Below, piece after piece: positions 45,226-58,704 of a DNA stretch of 64,000 nucleotides. A model generated the notes under the pieces. The model saw only the letters and a list, made by a program, of their open reading frames with translations. It did not search any database and had not been told where the DNA came from. Numbering within the stretch: the stretch's first letter is position 1; each line of letters opens with the position of its first letter. A program made the translations under genes and the position numbers. The stretch comes from Caenorhabditis elegans (Eukaryota; Nematoda; Chromadorea; Rhabditida; Rhabditidae): NCBI RefSeq assembly GCF_000002985.6, contig NC_003281.10:12090001-12154000 (forward strand), written 5' to 3'.

Positions 45226-47687
45226 TCGACTAAAAATCTTCCAGCTAAAAAAATTTTGGATTGTTTAATTGTGATATTCGGGCACTTCAAACTATAATAA
45301 TATTTTTTTGAAAAAAAAACAGTTTGGAAAATTTGCCAGTTTACGAAAACTTAAATAAAATTCTGTGAAGTTTTTAAAAATTGTGAGCACAGCACTGGCT
45401 CGCAGCCGTACAACTTTCTAAAAAAAATCATAATCAAAATGTAGATCTCCAAAGTTAATTCAAAACTGATTGATTCCCCCAGAAAAATTTTTTGAAAAAA
45501 TTTAATACAGTAGTTATCCATTTTGAAATAATTTTAAAATATTTTCAGTGCAAAAAACGAAAGAAATCAATCAAAAAACTTGGAAAAAATTTTCAAAGTA
45601 TTTTCTGTGATTATTCTTAGTAGCTTCTGCTCTGATTTCCTAAAAATTTGAAATCTCGAACAATTTTTCCATAGGCTATATATTTCTATTCCAACCAAAA
45701 AGTTTTCTTTGATCTATTTTTGTTAGGTAGCTAAATTCAAGAGACGCAGAGAAAATAGTGATTGTAGTTTAAAACAAATGACACGAAATCAGATAGTTAG
45801 TGATAAGACTTTTGAAGAAAAAAAAATGATAAGAAAATTGAAGATGGAAAATGAATTGAAAATGAATTAAAAATCAAGAATTTTCGGAACTTCGAAAAAA
45901 CCTTTCTGTTGTAGTAGTAAAATGTAGAAACCTAAATATTGAATACTCTCCAAAAATAATAATTAATGTGTGATGGGAATAATCCAAAGAGAAGCGATGA
46001 TGAAACGTGAGAAGAATTGAATCTGAAAATATGTGAAAATTAGTAAGAAATAAAAAAGGGAAAAATGAAAAATTCAAGGCCCAGAAAAAAAATTGAAGGG
46101 GGAGAGGAGGTGCTTATTAAACATGTATTCTCTATTTCGATTCATAGATTCATCGAGGAGTGAAAAATTTGAAAGTCGAATTTTTTGAAAAATGAGCTGT
46201 GTGAGCCCCACGTTTCCTAGTTTTTCCATATCGAATATTAATATTTTTTAGGATTCTGGATTTTTTTTTTGGCTTTTTACGGAATTTTTAATGAGATGTA
46301 CAGATTTTCGGGAGTAGTTTGAAAACGTTAAAATTTTAAATATTTTTTTTTGCTTTGAGTTGGGTATAAGAGATTAACTGGATCTATAAAATTAAATACA
46401 TAAAAGAAAGTTTATTTAAAATAAAATTTTGGAAAATTAGCAAATCTTTTGGCAGTTTTACAAAATTTTGGAAAGTTGGAAATTTTTGGAAAATTGGTAA
46501 ATTTTTGGTATGTTTTTAAAAATTTGGAGCCTTTTTATGGATAATTGGGAATCGTTTGGTAAATTTCCAAAATTTTGGAAAATTGACACTTTTCTCATGA
46601 AAGTCCAAATTTTGGCAATATTCCAAATTTTTGGTAAATTGCCTAATTTCGGAAAGTTGGAAAATTTTGGCAAATTGGCAAATGTTTAGTAAGTTGATTT
46701 TCAGATTTTCTAGAGTATTCGAAAGATGCATTTTTAACGAATAATACATATTTTCTGCATAAAAATTGAGAACAGAAAATGTGGAGATCTTTTTATAAAA
46801 TTTACAGAGTTGTTTTTTCAATTTGGAAAAAAAATCTTGGAACAGGTACGTATAAAAACTACCTTTTGAAAATAAACATTGAAACTTTCAATTAAAAATT
46901 CGGCAGCTTGTCAAACTGTTGGAAAATTGCTATAATTTTAGAAAAAAATTTCAAACATTAAAAAACGTTTTTTTTGTTGGGAAACTTCCAAAATAATTTT
47001 AGTTGCATTTTTGTCAAATTATATTTTACCATTAGTACCTTTAAAAATTTTCCAAAAAAAATTAAAAATCGCAACAATCAAAAAAAAAAGTTCTCAAGAA
47101 GTCACGCCAAAGTCACTCACTCTCACTAATTGCTATCTTTCAATTTTTCTCTCAACAAACACAAAAAGAACTTTTTGATAAAATTATAAAAACCACGAAT
47201 GATGGATAAGACACAAGAGATGTACAAAATCTAGAGAGACGCAGACAAATCGAGACATCCCTCCTGGAGCAATTTTTGATACAAAGGGCAACTGTTCGGG
47301 GTCAGGACACCTTTTGACACATAAATCTTATTGGAATAAAGAGAGAATTTAGGATGGAAAGAGAGAGAGAGAGAGAGAGAGAATGAGAAAAAGAACGGAA
47401 GAATTAATGCATTGAAAATGCAAAGAAAAGAGGTGAAAAAGATTCTTGAAAGATATGGTTGTATTGGTGGGTAAAGAAGAAGAAAAGACACCTAGAGCCT
47501 AATGGTTGGGCAAGGTTGAAACATTGTCAAGGACGTTCCCTACAATAAATAAATTTTTTGGTTCTTTTTTCCGGATAATTTTGAATCAAAAATATTGCCT
47601 TTTACAATAATTCAAAATTTAAAATTGGAAAATTTGCCTTAAAATCTCCAAAATAGTCTCAAACTCAAAAAAACAAACCGCAACCAA
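45226..47687. other. AT-rich non-coding stretch
   Basis: It contains a (GA)11 run at 47361-47382 and a GC-balanced patch at 47210-47330. No gene seen. Confidence 0.35.
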
Positions 47688-47770
47688 TCAGCGGCTTGCT
47701 CCGCACACTTTTGAACCAATCAGATGGCGTGGGCGGGGTCCGAAGATGCTGATTGGTCGGGGAGTTCTCA
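47688..47770. repeat. CCAAT/GC-box palindrome
   Basis: AACCAATCAGCGG, GAACCAATCAGATG, GTGGGCGGGG and GCTGATTGGTCG lie in one ~80-base inverted structure. Relatives lie at 52905 and three times after 63380. Confidence 0.75.
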
Positions 47771-50129
47771 TTTTGTTAACTGCTTTTTTCTAAATTTGAG
47801 ACAATTTTTGATATTTTAACGCAAATTTTTAGATTATTGAAAGTTTTCAGATAACATTTTGGGAACAGAATTATAATTTAATCTCAATGTGACAAAAACT
47901 GAGAATTTGCCGTATAAACAATTTTTTGTGAAATTGAATATTTTTATTTTTATTTGTCCGAAGGATTTCTAACAAAAAACTTAGAAATGTATTTTTGAAA
48001 AATTTCAAAAAATTACTGGGAATTGTAAAAACTAGATTTAAGACGCCAAAATGATCAAACAGCATAGGAAAAGTTTAAGAAAAATTTTTGAAAATTTTTT
48101 CTTCCATTCAAAAAAAATCGGCAATTACCTAGTTTCTGCCACTTTTTTGGAATTTTATGGTCTACTTATATTTCAAATATTAATATTCAAATATTGTAAG
48201 AACTCAAAAATACGACAATGGTAGTTTCTACTTTTTAAAATTAAAATAAAAATTTTAAAATTTGGGTCTTTTTGTTGGAAATTTTTTATAAATTGAACAT
48301 TTTATCAAAAAATGAATTTCCAGTCAATCGTACACGCACTCTCACACACTAAATGATACATTTGTAAACCTGACAATTATCATGTGAGAGTACTGAAGGA
48401 GCACCACTTCTTCTTCACTTTCTGACTTGCTTATCAGAAAATGAGTTGAAGTTTTGAAAGTTGAGAAAGAGCAATCTATTGTGGAAGGGGGAGCAGCAGG
48501 AGCAACCAGAGAAATATGCAACATTTCGATAGTTTCAGAAATTTATTTACTAATGATATTGGTAATTTTGTGAGGAGGAGCAGGGAAAGGGTTTTTTGCA
48601 CAAAAAATATGTTCTATAATTTTACAGAGTTTTCAAATTTTTGGCAAAATGCCAAACGGACTATAAAATTGAGATTTTCTAGATTTTTCAAATTATTTTG
48701 GCAAAAATTTGGCAAAATGCCAAATTTTGGGATGAATTTTTTCGCTTAAAAAGGGGCTTAAAAGTTAAATTTTTACAATTTAAAACTGCAGAATTTTCTA
48801 GATTTTTCAAATTATTTTGGCAAATTTTTTGGCAAAATGCCAATTTTTCTGGAAAACAATTCATGTTTACAATAGGCTTTAAAAATTGAATTTAAATTTT
48901 TTAATTGGAAAAAGTTTTGAACTTTCTAGATTTTTCAAAATTTTCAAGCAAAGTTTTTGGCAAAATTTGTGATTTTCAATTAAATGTTCTCTTTAATTCT
49001 GGCCTTTTTAGACTTAAAATAAACTTTAAAATTTATTTTAGGACTAAACACTTTAGAATTTTCTAGATTTTTCAAATTTGGCAAAGTGACAAATTTTTTT
49101 TAGAAATAAAAAAAATTGTTTTATTCAATTTTAACATTTTTAGGCACCAACTTTAACAAAAGAGGCTTCAAAAGTTTAAATTTGTAAAAAGATTTTTCTA
49201 GATTTTTCAAAATTTTTCGGTCAATTTTGGGCAAAATGGCAAATTTTCCTTTTGAAATTTTTAAAGCTTTAAATGGGCTTCAAAAGTCTGAATATAAAAT
49301 TTAAAATATAAAATTTAGACACCGGAATTCTGAAAATTATGCAAAAATCGGAAAGAAAAATTTTGGACGGCATCAAAAATTAAGAAAAAAATTATTTTGG
49401 CAAACCTCTTCAAAGTTTCCAAAATGGGAAAAAGTTTTCAGTTAGTCTATAAATTTAAATTATAATAAAAAAAATTTCAAAAAAATCCCTTTTTCCATAC
49501 TACTAGAGTTCTCATTAAAACTTCAAAGATTTACATAGGACCCTACACAGTACTTGTAACAGGTAAAGGGATAGTAGTAGCAATCGAAAAGGTAGATAAT
49601 AAGGAGAGAGAGGACATAGGGGGACAGCAAAGAGGAAAAGAGTTCAGGGTCAGTCTCTCAGTAGTTAGTGCTGCGTCTCTTCATCCCCCCAGCAGTCTCC
49701 AATGGTATCTATCGGATTGTATGGTAGGAATGAGGAGAGAGAGAAGAAGAGAAAAATTGGGGATGGATGTGAGGACCAACCAACAAGAATGACACTCCCT
49801 TAGAGGCACTCAGGGACCTACAAAAGATAAAGAAGACGGGCGGTCTCTTTCTCAGAAATATAAAACAGGTAAGGGTACACTATGTCAAGAAAGACACCAC
49901 ACACTCTCTCAATAGGTCATTTGGTATTGTTGAGAACTCTTTTCAAGAGGGAAGGATGTTAAGCTCATTATTTAGAGCTGGAGTAGGCCTCTGGTGCCAA
50001 AATATCCAAATATCATAATTAAAAATTTCAAAAATTTTCAGAAAAAAAAGTTCAATTTTTTGTTCACAGTCAAAAAGTGGCTGCCATTTTTGGTAAATTT
50101 ACACGTGTTTTTTATTGATTTTTATAGGA
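47771..50129. other. AT-rich non-coding stretch
   Basis: Repeated TTCTAGATTTTTCAAA phrases occur at 48665-49215. Positions 49560-49940 are a unique GA/CT-balanced block. No exon structure seen. Confidence 0.35.
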
Positions 50130-50325
50130 CTTTCATGGTAGGCGCGGTTTTAGGGCCTGACGCCTGCTTGATGCCTGCCTGCCAGCTTTTTTGTCTATGT
50201 TTGAACTTTCAAATTTCGAATTTTCTCATTTCCATCAATTTGCGTATTGAGGCGAAAGGCAGGCGAAGGCTGCCTTAAAGTAGGTCAGGCAGGCAGGCGG
50301 TTTAACGCCTACATGGAAGCCCTAC
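50130..50325. repeat. GCCTGCC-family repeat
   Basis: Inverted copy, from TGGTAGGCGCGGTTTTAGGG to TTTAACGCCTACATGGAAGC. Confidence 0.7.
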
Positions 50326-50659
50326 GCGAAACCAACAAAAATACCCAATTTTTTGTTATATTTTAGTCATTTTTTTTTCAGAAAACTATAGCACTAATTT
50401 TTTGGCAATTTAGAAAAAATTCGCTCAAAAATATGTGAATCGATGATCATGAAAATATAATAATTTTGAAAAATTGATAACTATATAACTATATGTCCCC
50501 TGCCACCCACGCTCTCCGCCACAACAAGGTACTTGATCTTTCGTCCTACTGTAGATTTTCTGTTGAACCAGGGGCACTCATTGACTCCCCACTAGAAACA
50601 CAACAGTGTTATTTGCTAAAATATGCCTTTGGAGCTTGTTCTTTGGAAGGTGGAGTATC

Positions 50660-50830
50660 AGGCTTAGGCTTAGGCTTAGGCTCAGGCTGAAACTTATGCT
50701 AGGGTTTAGGCTTTGACTTAGACTTAGACTTAGGCTTGGCCTTAAACTTAGGCTTGGGTTTACAGCGTTTTATGCTTATGCTTAGGCTTAGGCTTAGGCT
50801 TAGGCTCAGGCTACGGTCTAGGCTTGGGTT
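50660..50830 (+). repeat. TTAGGC array
   Basis: About 25 TTAGGC and variant units. Confidence 0.8.
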
Positions 50831-51779
50831 GGGAACAAGGGATTCACAGTGTTAAATTTTTTCAGAACAGTAAAAAAAACTCAATAATTGCCACTTTTGA
50901 ACTGGCAATAAAAATTTTCCGAACATTTTTTTTGACACCATAACTAAATTTTTAGGCTTTCAAAATTTTGCAAACTGGCACAACTCCACTTTTGAATCAA
51001 AAAAAAATTGTTGAAATTCCTAAACGATTTGAAAAAAAATTTTAGTGGAGAAAAGTGATCTTCTCTCATTTGATTTATCAAAATGAACTGGGATTCCTGC
51101 CTGGGATCCCATATTCCCTTTCATCCAGATGTTCAGAGATGAGGAACAACAGCAAAAATATGAGGATTTTTCTCTTTCTTCTTTTTCTCCCATTTATCAT
51201 TATTTAATCGGTTTCAATACGAAATGTGTGCCATTTCACATTGAATTTCTAATCGTCTTTTGGAGGGAAAAAGTTGGAAAATTTAGGAAAAAAAATCCAT
51301 TTAATATTGATTGATTTGTTGAGCAATGAGTTTTCTGTAAAAAAATTTAGTATTAGTCTGGGCAAATTATATTTTTTAAAAAAATTATCACGAAAAAAAT
51401 TCTCAAAAAATGGGAAAATTGACTGGAAAATTAGAAATAAAAATTCAATTTCATTTTTAAACGAAATTTTTCCAAATTAAGGAATTTTAAAACTAGAAAA
51501 CAGTCCGGAAAATGGAAAATTTAACAAAAAGTTCGAATAAAAACCGGTCACAGTATCAGTAAAGTTGCATTGCACACAAAAAGATGAGAAGATTTGAATA
51601 ATTTTTTTTCGTATTTTTGTCACTTTCACAATTGCCAGCCGGCTGAGAACTGGGGAAGTGAGTTTTACTCCAAAGGTCAGACCATATGGTTCTCATTTTC
51701 AAACTTTTTGGCTCACGGAACGCCTACGTTAAATATTAGTAGTGGGCAACTAATTGAATGGTTTTGGAAACTTTCAAAA
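50831..51779. other. Non-coding stretch
   Basis: A short palindromic patch (TGGGATCCCA, ~51102) lies in unique sequence; the rest is AT-rich. Confidence 0.35.
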
Positions 51780-52350
51780 TTTTTTGGCGGGTATTCAAAT
51801 TTCATTGGAATAATTTTGGCGGGAATTCAAATTTTTTAGAAAAATTTTGCCGGTAACTCCAATTTCTTCAGAAAAAAATTTTGGCGGAAATTCTCATTTC
51901 TATAGAAAAATATTGGCTGGATATCAATTTTTTGGAACATTTTTTGACGGGAATTCAATTTTTTACAGATACATTTTGGCGAAAATTCAAATTTCTTCAG
52001 AAAAGTGTTGGCGGGGATTCAAATTTTTTCTTAAAATTTTTGGCGAAAATTCAAATTTTGTCTTAAAATTTTTGGCGGTAATTCAAATTTCTACAGAAAA
52101 AAATTGGCGGGAATTCAAGCTTCTTCAGAAAAATATTTGCGGAAATTCAAATTCTTCAAAAAAATTGGTGGGAATTTAAATTTCTTCATAAAACATTGCC
52201 AGAAAATCAAATTTCTTCGGAAAAAAAATTGGCGAGAATCAAAATTTCTTCAAAACATTTTGGCGGGAATTCAAATTTCATCAGAAAAACTTGGCTGTAT
52301 TTTAAATTTCTTCTGAAAATTTTTGGCGGGAATTCAAACTTTTTAGTCCA
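51780..52350 (+). repeat. TTTGGCGGGAATTCAAATTTCT minisatellite
   Basis: About 17 units of 28-38 bases alternate GGCGGGAATTCAAATTT with CTTCAGAAAAA. Confidence 0.85.
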
Positions 52351-52904
52351 CTGTAATTCGAATTTCTTTAAAAAAACATTTCAAAGCGGAAAATAGGACT
52401 AGTAAATCTCAAATATTTATAAAACTCAGACAGATACTTTTTGAAAAAAAAAAGAAAAACCGCATAGTTCCGAGCTGCAAAATAATCCAGTTTTATGGGC
52501 TCTCCCCACCCCCGACCGAATGTCCCAAAAAAGTCACATTTTCTTGTATTACACAAAAGATTATGAGGAGTGTGGAGGATGAGGAGAAGGTGTAGGAATG
52601 TCCTGAATGACCTAGATTCACCAAGGGGACACATGAAAAACTAGGGATGGAATAGTAGTAGAAGATGTGTAGAAGACAAGAAGAGACAGTCAGTCAGATG
52701 GAGACGAATGAGTGGCCTTGAACCAAAAACCTACACAGTTCTGTTGTGTAGAGAAACGTGAACAGGGGGGTTTGTTTTTGTTTTTTTTTAAGTTAGAGCT
52801 TTTTACAGAGTAGCAGAAATGAGGGGTTCAATTTTAAAAAACCAAAATAGTTTGAAATTAAAAAAATGGGAACAAATGAAAAATCCAACTGTGGCTTAAC
52901 TCCC
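52351..52904. other. Unique non-coding stretch
   Basis: GC-balanced patch at 52490-52760; no exon structure. Confidence 0.35.
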
Positions 52905-53015
52905 GACCAATCAGCAATTTGCTCCACCCACTTTTGAACCAATCAGGTGAAATTGACGAAGATGCTGATTGGTTTAAAAGTGGGAGGATCAAATCGCTGA
53001 TTGGTCGCAGCTTCT
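52905..53015. repeat. CCAAT palindrome, extended copy
   Basis: GACCAATCAGCAATTTGCTC, GAACCAATCAGGTG, GCTGATTGGTTTAAAAGTGG and GCTGATTGGTCGC: four CCAAT or ATTGG boxes. Confidence 0.7.
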
Positions 53016-53929
53016 AATTTAAGGAAATTTGATCAAATCTGAAAAATCACTTTTTTTTTCTGAATTTAAGACTATTTTTGATATTTTATTGCAAAAATCC
53101 CCAACTCTTTAACTTTAATTTTCAAAGTTGGCAAGTTCTCAGTCGACATTTTGGCTCATTCAGAAATTTTTCAAAATTATAAAAGTGGCAAAAACAAACA
53201 AAAATTGCCGTTTCTTTCGACTGTAAATAATTTTTAAAAAATTTTAAAAATCTTTTTAATTTTCAAAATATTAATGAAAAAATGTGTGTGCAATCTTTCA
53301 AAATTCCAATAAAAATAAATTAGTGGTCCAAACTTATATATATATATATATATATATAATTAACTAGACAACTTTCAACATTCTTGTATTTTTGGACTAT
53401 CACAAAAATTTTGAGTAATATTAGAGACGGGCTTTTTTTTCCAATTTTGTTCAAATTTCAAGGTAACAAATTTTAGAGTCAGAACTTTTTTGTAATGAAA
53501 AATCTGGTACCAAAAAATCAAAAAAAAAACGAGCAATAAGTTTTGAAAATATAGTTAAATGCACTTTCGTCTTTCTTTCTCTTCCACTTCCACTCACTCT
53601 ATTCTTCTCATTGCTGTCATTGCTTTGTTGACTCACGACTTTTGCCTTCCTTGACAGTAATCTTATTTTTCTAGTTGGAAATAAAGAAAGAGAATGCCTT
53701 GTTTGTTTTGGTCCTCGGTTCAACTTGAGTTGCAATAATGTACAGGTTATTATAAATTATTATTCTTTGAATTTTATTTTTAAAAAAAATCTTGCTTTAA
53801 TTTACATAATATAGACCGCAACAACTGTAAAAAAATTTGAAAAAAATTCTAACTTTTTATGATTCTTTTTTTCAATTTTGGTAGAATAAAAAACGGCTTT
53901 CCTGGAAAATTTAACTGGTTTCATTAGGC
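53016..53929. other. Non-coding stretch
   Basis: AT-rich, with a CT-rich unique block at 53560-53720. Confidence 0.35.
53335..53358. repeat. (TA)12 microsatellite
   Basis: Uninterrupted TA run. Confidence 0.95.
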
Positions 53930-54035
53930 TTGGGCTTAGGCTTAGGCTTAGGCTTAGGCTTAGGCTTAGGCTTAGGCTTAGGCTTAGGCTTAGGCTTAGG
54001 CTTAGGCTTAGGCTTTGGCTTAGGCTTAGGATTGA
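53930..54035 (+). repeat. Near-perfect TTAGGC array
   Basis: About sixteen TTAGGC units with very few changes, the cleanest telomere-like tract in the window. Confidence 0.9.
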
Positions 54036-54574
54036 GTTGAGGCATTTTTGGCCATTATGGGTCTTTTTCTGTCATTTTTAAAAAACAAAAAAAAAGTCAA
54101 TTTTGAGCCTAAAAGGACATTTTCAAACAAAAATTATTGCAAAGTACGCAATTTTTTGGAATAGAAAAAGTTATTTTTTCTAATGTTTTGGTGTCGAAAA
54201 TTTATTTAAAAAATATAGTAAAAAACCAAAAAGCGAAACTTTTCCATAAAAATAAGTTCACCAAAAGTTTTAAAATATACGAAATATCATCTGTGACAGG
54301 GAAATGTCTCTCGAATTTTCGAAAAAGTGTTGTACTTTGCATTCATTTGATAGACAGAGATATCAAAGAGGAAGAGGTAAAGACGAGAATATTGGTATCA
54401 TATTACAAAACATCATTCAAAGAGAAAAGAACGGAGAAAGTCTAGGTCAACTAGTAATATTAGTTGGTATGTGAGAGATTGACATATATCTAAAGACAAA
54501 AATTATCTCATTTTTAAATCTGTCGAAAAGTTTCGATTTGACGACTGTTCATTGTGTTTGACTTGCTCAACATT
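54036..54574. other. AT-rich non-coding stretch
   Basis: No exon structure; the 102-codon frame at 54137 is A/T-biased and unsupported. Confidence 0.35.
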
Positions 54575-54985
54575 TTGACGGGAGTTCAAATTTTTTCACA
54601 AAAAAAATCTTGGAAGAAATTCAAATTTCTTCAGAATTTTTTTTGGCGGGAATTCAAATTCCTTCAAAATTTTTTTGGTGGGAATTCAAATTTTTTCAGA
54701 AAATTTTTTGGCGGAAATTCAAATTTCTACAGATAAATTTTTCGGCGGAAATTCAGATTTTTTTTAGAAAATTTGGTGGGAGTTCAAATTTTATCAGTAA
54801 ATTTCGGCGGGAACTCAAATTTTTACAGAAATTTTTTTGCCGAGAATTCAAATTTCTTCAGAAAATTTTTTGGCGGGTATTCAAATTTTTTAGAGAAATG
54901 TTGGCGGGAACTTAAATTTTTACAGAAAATTTTTGGCGGGAATTCAAATATCTTTGGAAAGTTCTTGGCGGGAGTTCAAACCTAA
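54575..54985 (+). repeat. GGCGGGAATTCAAATTT minisatellite
   Basis: About 13 units, same family as 51780. Confidence 0.85.
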
Positions 54986-55559
54986 AAAAGACAAATCAAG
55001 TTTTAAAATTAAAATTTAAAATTTAAAAACAGTGAAAAAAATTGATATTTGCGGCAAAATTTTCAAATTTTGTTTTCAAAATATAATATTTAATTTCTGC
55101 AAAACTTGGTTGGTCAAAAAAATCGGTGAAACTTTGAATTTTAAAATTATGAAAAATTGAATATTACTCAAAACACAAAATTAGAATCCAGGATACCCTG
55201 TTAATTTTTTCTAAAAAAAGCGCAAATCCGGTGTCAAGAGGCTTATAGGAGAATAATCTGGGTTTTATATTTTCCAAAAATCGGATTACAACTTGGAAAA
55301 AAAATTACGTAGAGGTTAAACTAAAAAAAAACCTAGAAACAGCTACTTTTTGAAAGTGCACAGAGAGAAGAAAGAATTGAACAGAGGGAAGTTAGCTAGT
55401 GTCTCGTTAAACTTGACGAATGGATGGGAATGGAATAAGAAAAACGAGATGTTCAGGGGAGGAAAAAGTTGAAGATGAACTGCTTGGAATCTACTTAGGT
55501 ACACTTTGAACTTCTTGGTAAAGGTATATAGGATTAAGGTCTGAACGTTTTGGCTCTAC
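54986..55559. other. AT-rich non-coding stretch
   Basis: Nothing recognisable. Confidence 0.35.
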
Positions 55560-56275
55560 AGCAAAGGTGAGCGGCAATTGCCGTCCGGCAAATTGCCGGT
55601 TTGCCGGTTTGCCGGAAATTTTCATTTTCGGCAAAATGCTGATTTGCCGGTTTCCGGATATTAATTTGCCGGAAGTGTTTAGAGGGATTTTTTATAAGAC
55701 GGAAGCACCTAAAACTGTGTCTTTTTGAAATTCTATTCCCGTTTTCTTTAGATATTTTCAAAATAGATGTAGGAGCATTCATTCATATTTGCCGATTAAA
55801 ATTGAAATTCTGAAAAAATTCCAAAAAATGCGCGAAACCACAATTTGCCGAAGATTTCCGAAAATTGCCGTTTTCCAGCAAATTCGGCAAATCGGCACTT
55901 TGCCGATCTGCCGGAAATTGTCAATTCCGGCAATTTGCCGATTTGCCGGAAATTGTCAATTCCGGCAATTTGCCGATTCGCCGTAAAAGGTCGTTTGCCA
56001 TTTTCAAAAATTCAGACCAGTTGGTTTAACCGATTAAAATTGAAATTTTAAAATTTCCGATAAATGTGCAAAGCTACAATTTGCCGAAAATATTAGGCAA
56101 TTTCCGTTTTTTCGGCGAATCGGCAATTTGCCGGAATTTTCAATTTAGGCAAGTTGCCGCTGTTGCCGTTCGGCAAGTTTATGTTCAGCAAAATTGGCAA
56201 ATCGGCCGGTTTGCCGAAGTCGTCGATACCGGCAATATGCCGATTTGTTGAAAAAATTTTTTTGCCATGTTTAAA
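55560..56275. repeat. GGCAAATTGCC-family repeats, long plus partial copy
   Basis: A complete inverted copy (core AAGACGGAAGCACC) is followed at ~56030 by a second partial copy. Confidence 0.75.
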
Positions 56276-57439
56276 AATTCAGACCGCAAAACCTTGCTCC
56301 CATATTGCCCAGAGCCAGAATTTCGCTATTTTTGAGAGAGATATTTTGGTGGGGAATTCAAATTTTTAGAAAAAAATCGCGCAAAACTCGTTGAGACTTT
56401 TTCAAAAAATTAGGTAGCTTCTACTGCAACTTTTAAAACATTTTTGTTTTAATTTTTTACATTGAATTTTTTTATTTAAAAAAGGTCAGAAATATATCAA
56501 AACTGTGTTAAAAAATCAATAAAATCGGTATTAAAACTGTAAAAACCGAACACCGATCAAGTCATAACTTACATAAATCAAGATATTAAAAACCAGGTCA
56601 AGGCACCAATTTCAAGGCAATTAGAAAAGAAAAAAAGAAAGTACACAAAGTGCTATTTTTATGCATTCATTCTTTCTCTCTATTCCCCCCATTGAAACAA
56701 AAAAAACACCTTCAAAAAAAGAAAGAATGAAGACAGAAAAGACAGAAAGAAAGGAAGAAGAGTTTTCAGTGCTCCTCTGTGCACTCTCTTCTAAATAAAT
56801 GCTCTTGTGTCTCGTTCCCGCGGGAAGAGCTTCAGGAGATCAGTGGAGAGAAAAAGAGCAAGAGAGATGGGTCAAATGTTTCCTTTGTGCTCCATCTCTT
56901 GTGGATGCTTTTTCAGTAGTGTTTACTGAAGAGAGTTTTGCTTCTTTTTTTTTGGGAACTGATGTAACAAGGAAAGTATTTCAGCTCACTTTTAGACTAC
57001 CAAATAAAACCGGTGCTATTTAGGGGCCTTTAAAATAGGTCCCTACAAAAAATTTAGCGGGAGTCTGAAATTGCTATCCACTACTTTTGAGGCCCGTAAA
57101 ACTACTCCAAATCATAATTCTTGAAAATTTTTCTTTCAGGCTTTTCTGAAGTAAGCAAATATTCTGGAAGCTTTTTGCAAATTTTCCTTTTTTTTTGCTT
57201 AAAATCTAGGGATTTTTCACATTTTTTCCAAAAATTGCAAATAGCTACCAACATTTTTTCTCTCTGAAAATACTCTAAAAATCATTTTAAAAAATAATAA
57301 AAATTATGGTTTGGAGAATATTACACATAGCAATTTCAGATTTTTTTAGTCCAAAAAAATTCTTCAATTGACAGAAAATGGCCGAATATAACTTCTTTTA
57401 AAATTTCAAAACTTTTCCGCATTTTCTATGATTTTTTCA
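56276..57439. other. Non-coding stretch
   Basis: Positions 56640-57010 are unique and GA/CT-rich. No gene is supported. Confidence 0.35.
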
Positions 57440-57655
57440 CGGATTTCTGGCTTCCCTCATAAATTGAAATGGAAGAGTTTTCCGAACTAGACCAGGCCAT
57501 GTCTGGGGAAGATTTAAGCGCGTTGCGTGTCGCGTCGCGGCTCGATTGTTAAACTAAATGTATTTGTCCGTGTGGAGTACACGACTTTCCCATGCGTTGT
57601 CAGGCAGGCTATTGTCAATGGAGCGCGAAAAATTCAATGAGGAAGGCCAGAACTT
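57440..57655. repeat. GCGCG-type dispersed repeat
   Basis: Complete unit from TTTCTGGCTTCCCTCATAAA to GAGGAAGGCCAGAAC. Confidence 0.75.
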
Positions 57656-58509
57656 CGTGTTTTTCAATTAAAAAAAATCCGACAAAAGCCAGTTAAATTT
57701 GCCAAAAGAAACCGGTATCTCCAAAAAATTTACGGTGCCCAAAAAATTGAGAAAATCATAAAAAATTTAGAAAATTTTCTAAACTTATCTACAAGTATTT
57801 TTTTTACTTTTTCCGTAAAACTGTTCCAAAAGTGAATTTTTACAGATTCATATAATGTTTAGGGTTTTTGGGAGTAATTTTTTTGGTCCTTGAGTCAAAA
57901 AAAGAAAGCTCTGCAAAAAATGGGCAAAAAAAGGGCAAAAAAAGGGCAAAAAAGTTATGCTCAAGCCGGTTTCAGCTGAGCTTTTCCCATGATTTTCTGA
58001 AATTGAAATGACATTAAAAGTGAGCACCTGCACACAAAATATATGATCAACACCACTCAATCACTATATCAATATGCTTAAGTGCTTGCATTAGAGCTCT
58101 CAGACACCTTTTTGACAGAATGAGCAAACACAGAGAGCTACAAAAATCAATAATCAGTAGCATTTTGGGAAAAAACATGGATTTATCTTAATATAATTTA
58201 GTAGTAAAAGGTGATGGAAGATGTCTTAATTGTGAGAGTATTTGTGTGAGTCACATAGAGAATATGAATGCAAATAGTGCTGGTAGGGTGCCACACAAAA
58301 CAAAACACAAAGGAAAATAAATAAGACAGTGTGAGTGGAAAGAAGCCGGATATGGTGAGATTGACTGGATATTTGTGTGTGTGTGTGTGTGTGTACTTGT
58401 AATGGACAACGGTTATAGTGGATAGAGGATCTACCCACTTAGATGTTTAAAAACACCACTACCTGAAGTTCAGTATTTTTCCTATTGCTCTACTTTGGCG
58501 GCTTATAGT
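57656..58509. other. Unique non-coding stretch
   Basis: Contains a (GT)10 run at 58375-58394. No gene is supported. Confidence 0.35.
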
Positions 58510-58590
58510 GGACGGCAAATCGGCAAATCGGCAAATTGCCGGAATTGAAATTTCCGGCAAACCGGCGATTTGCCGATTTGCCGACCACCC
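58510..58590. repeat. GGCAAATTGCC short copy
   Basis: GGCAAATCGGCAAATCGGCA pairs with GCCGATTTGCCGACCACCC. Confidence 0.65.
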
Positions 58591-58704
58591 TTGGCTTATA
58601 TCTCGGTTGTCTTAAGTTTCACCAAAAATGGTTTCACTGTCAAAGTGTAGAGAAATATTTTGCACGTATTTTGTTAAAATTGGCGCCAATTCGGCAGCTG
58701 CTTT

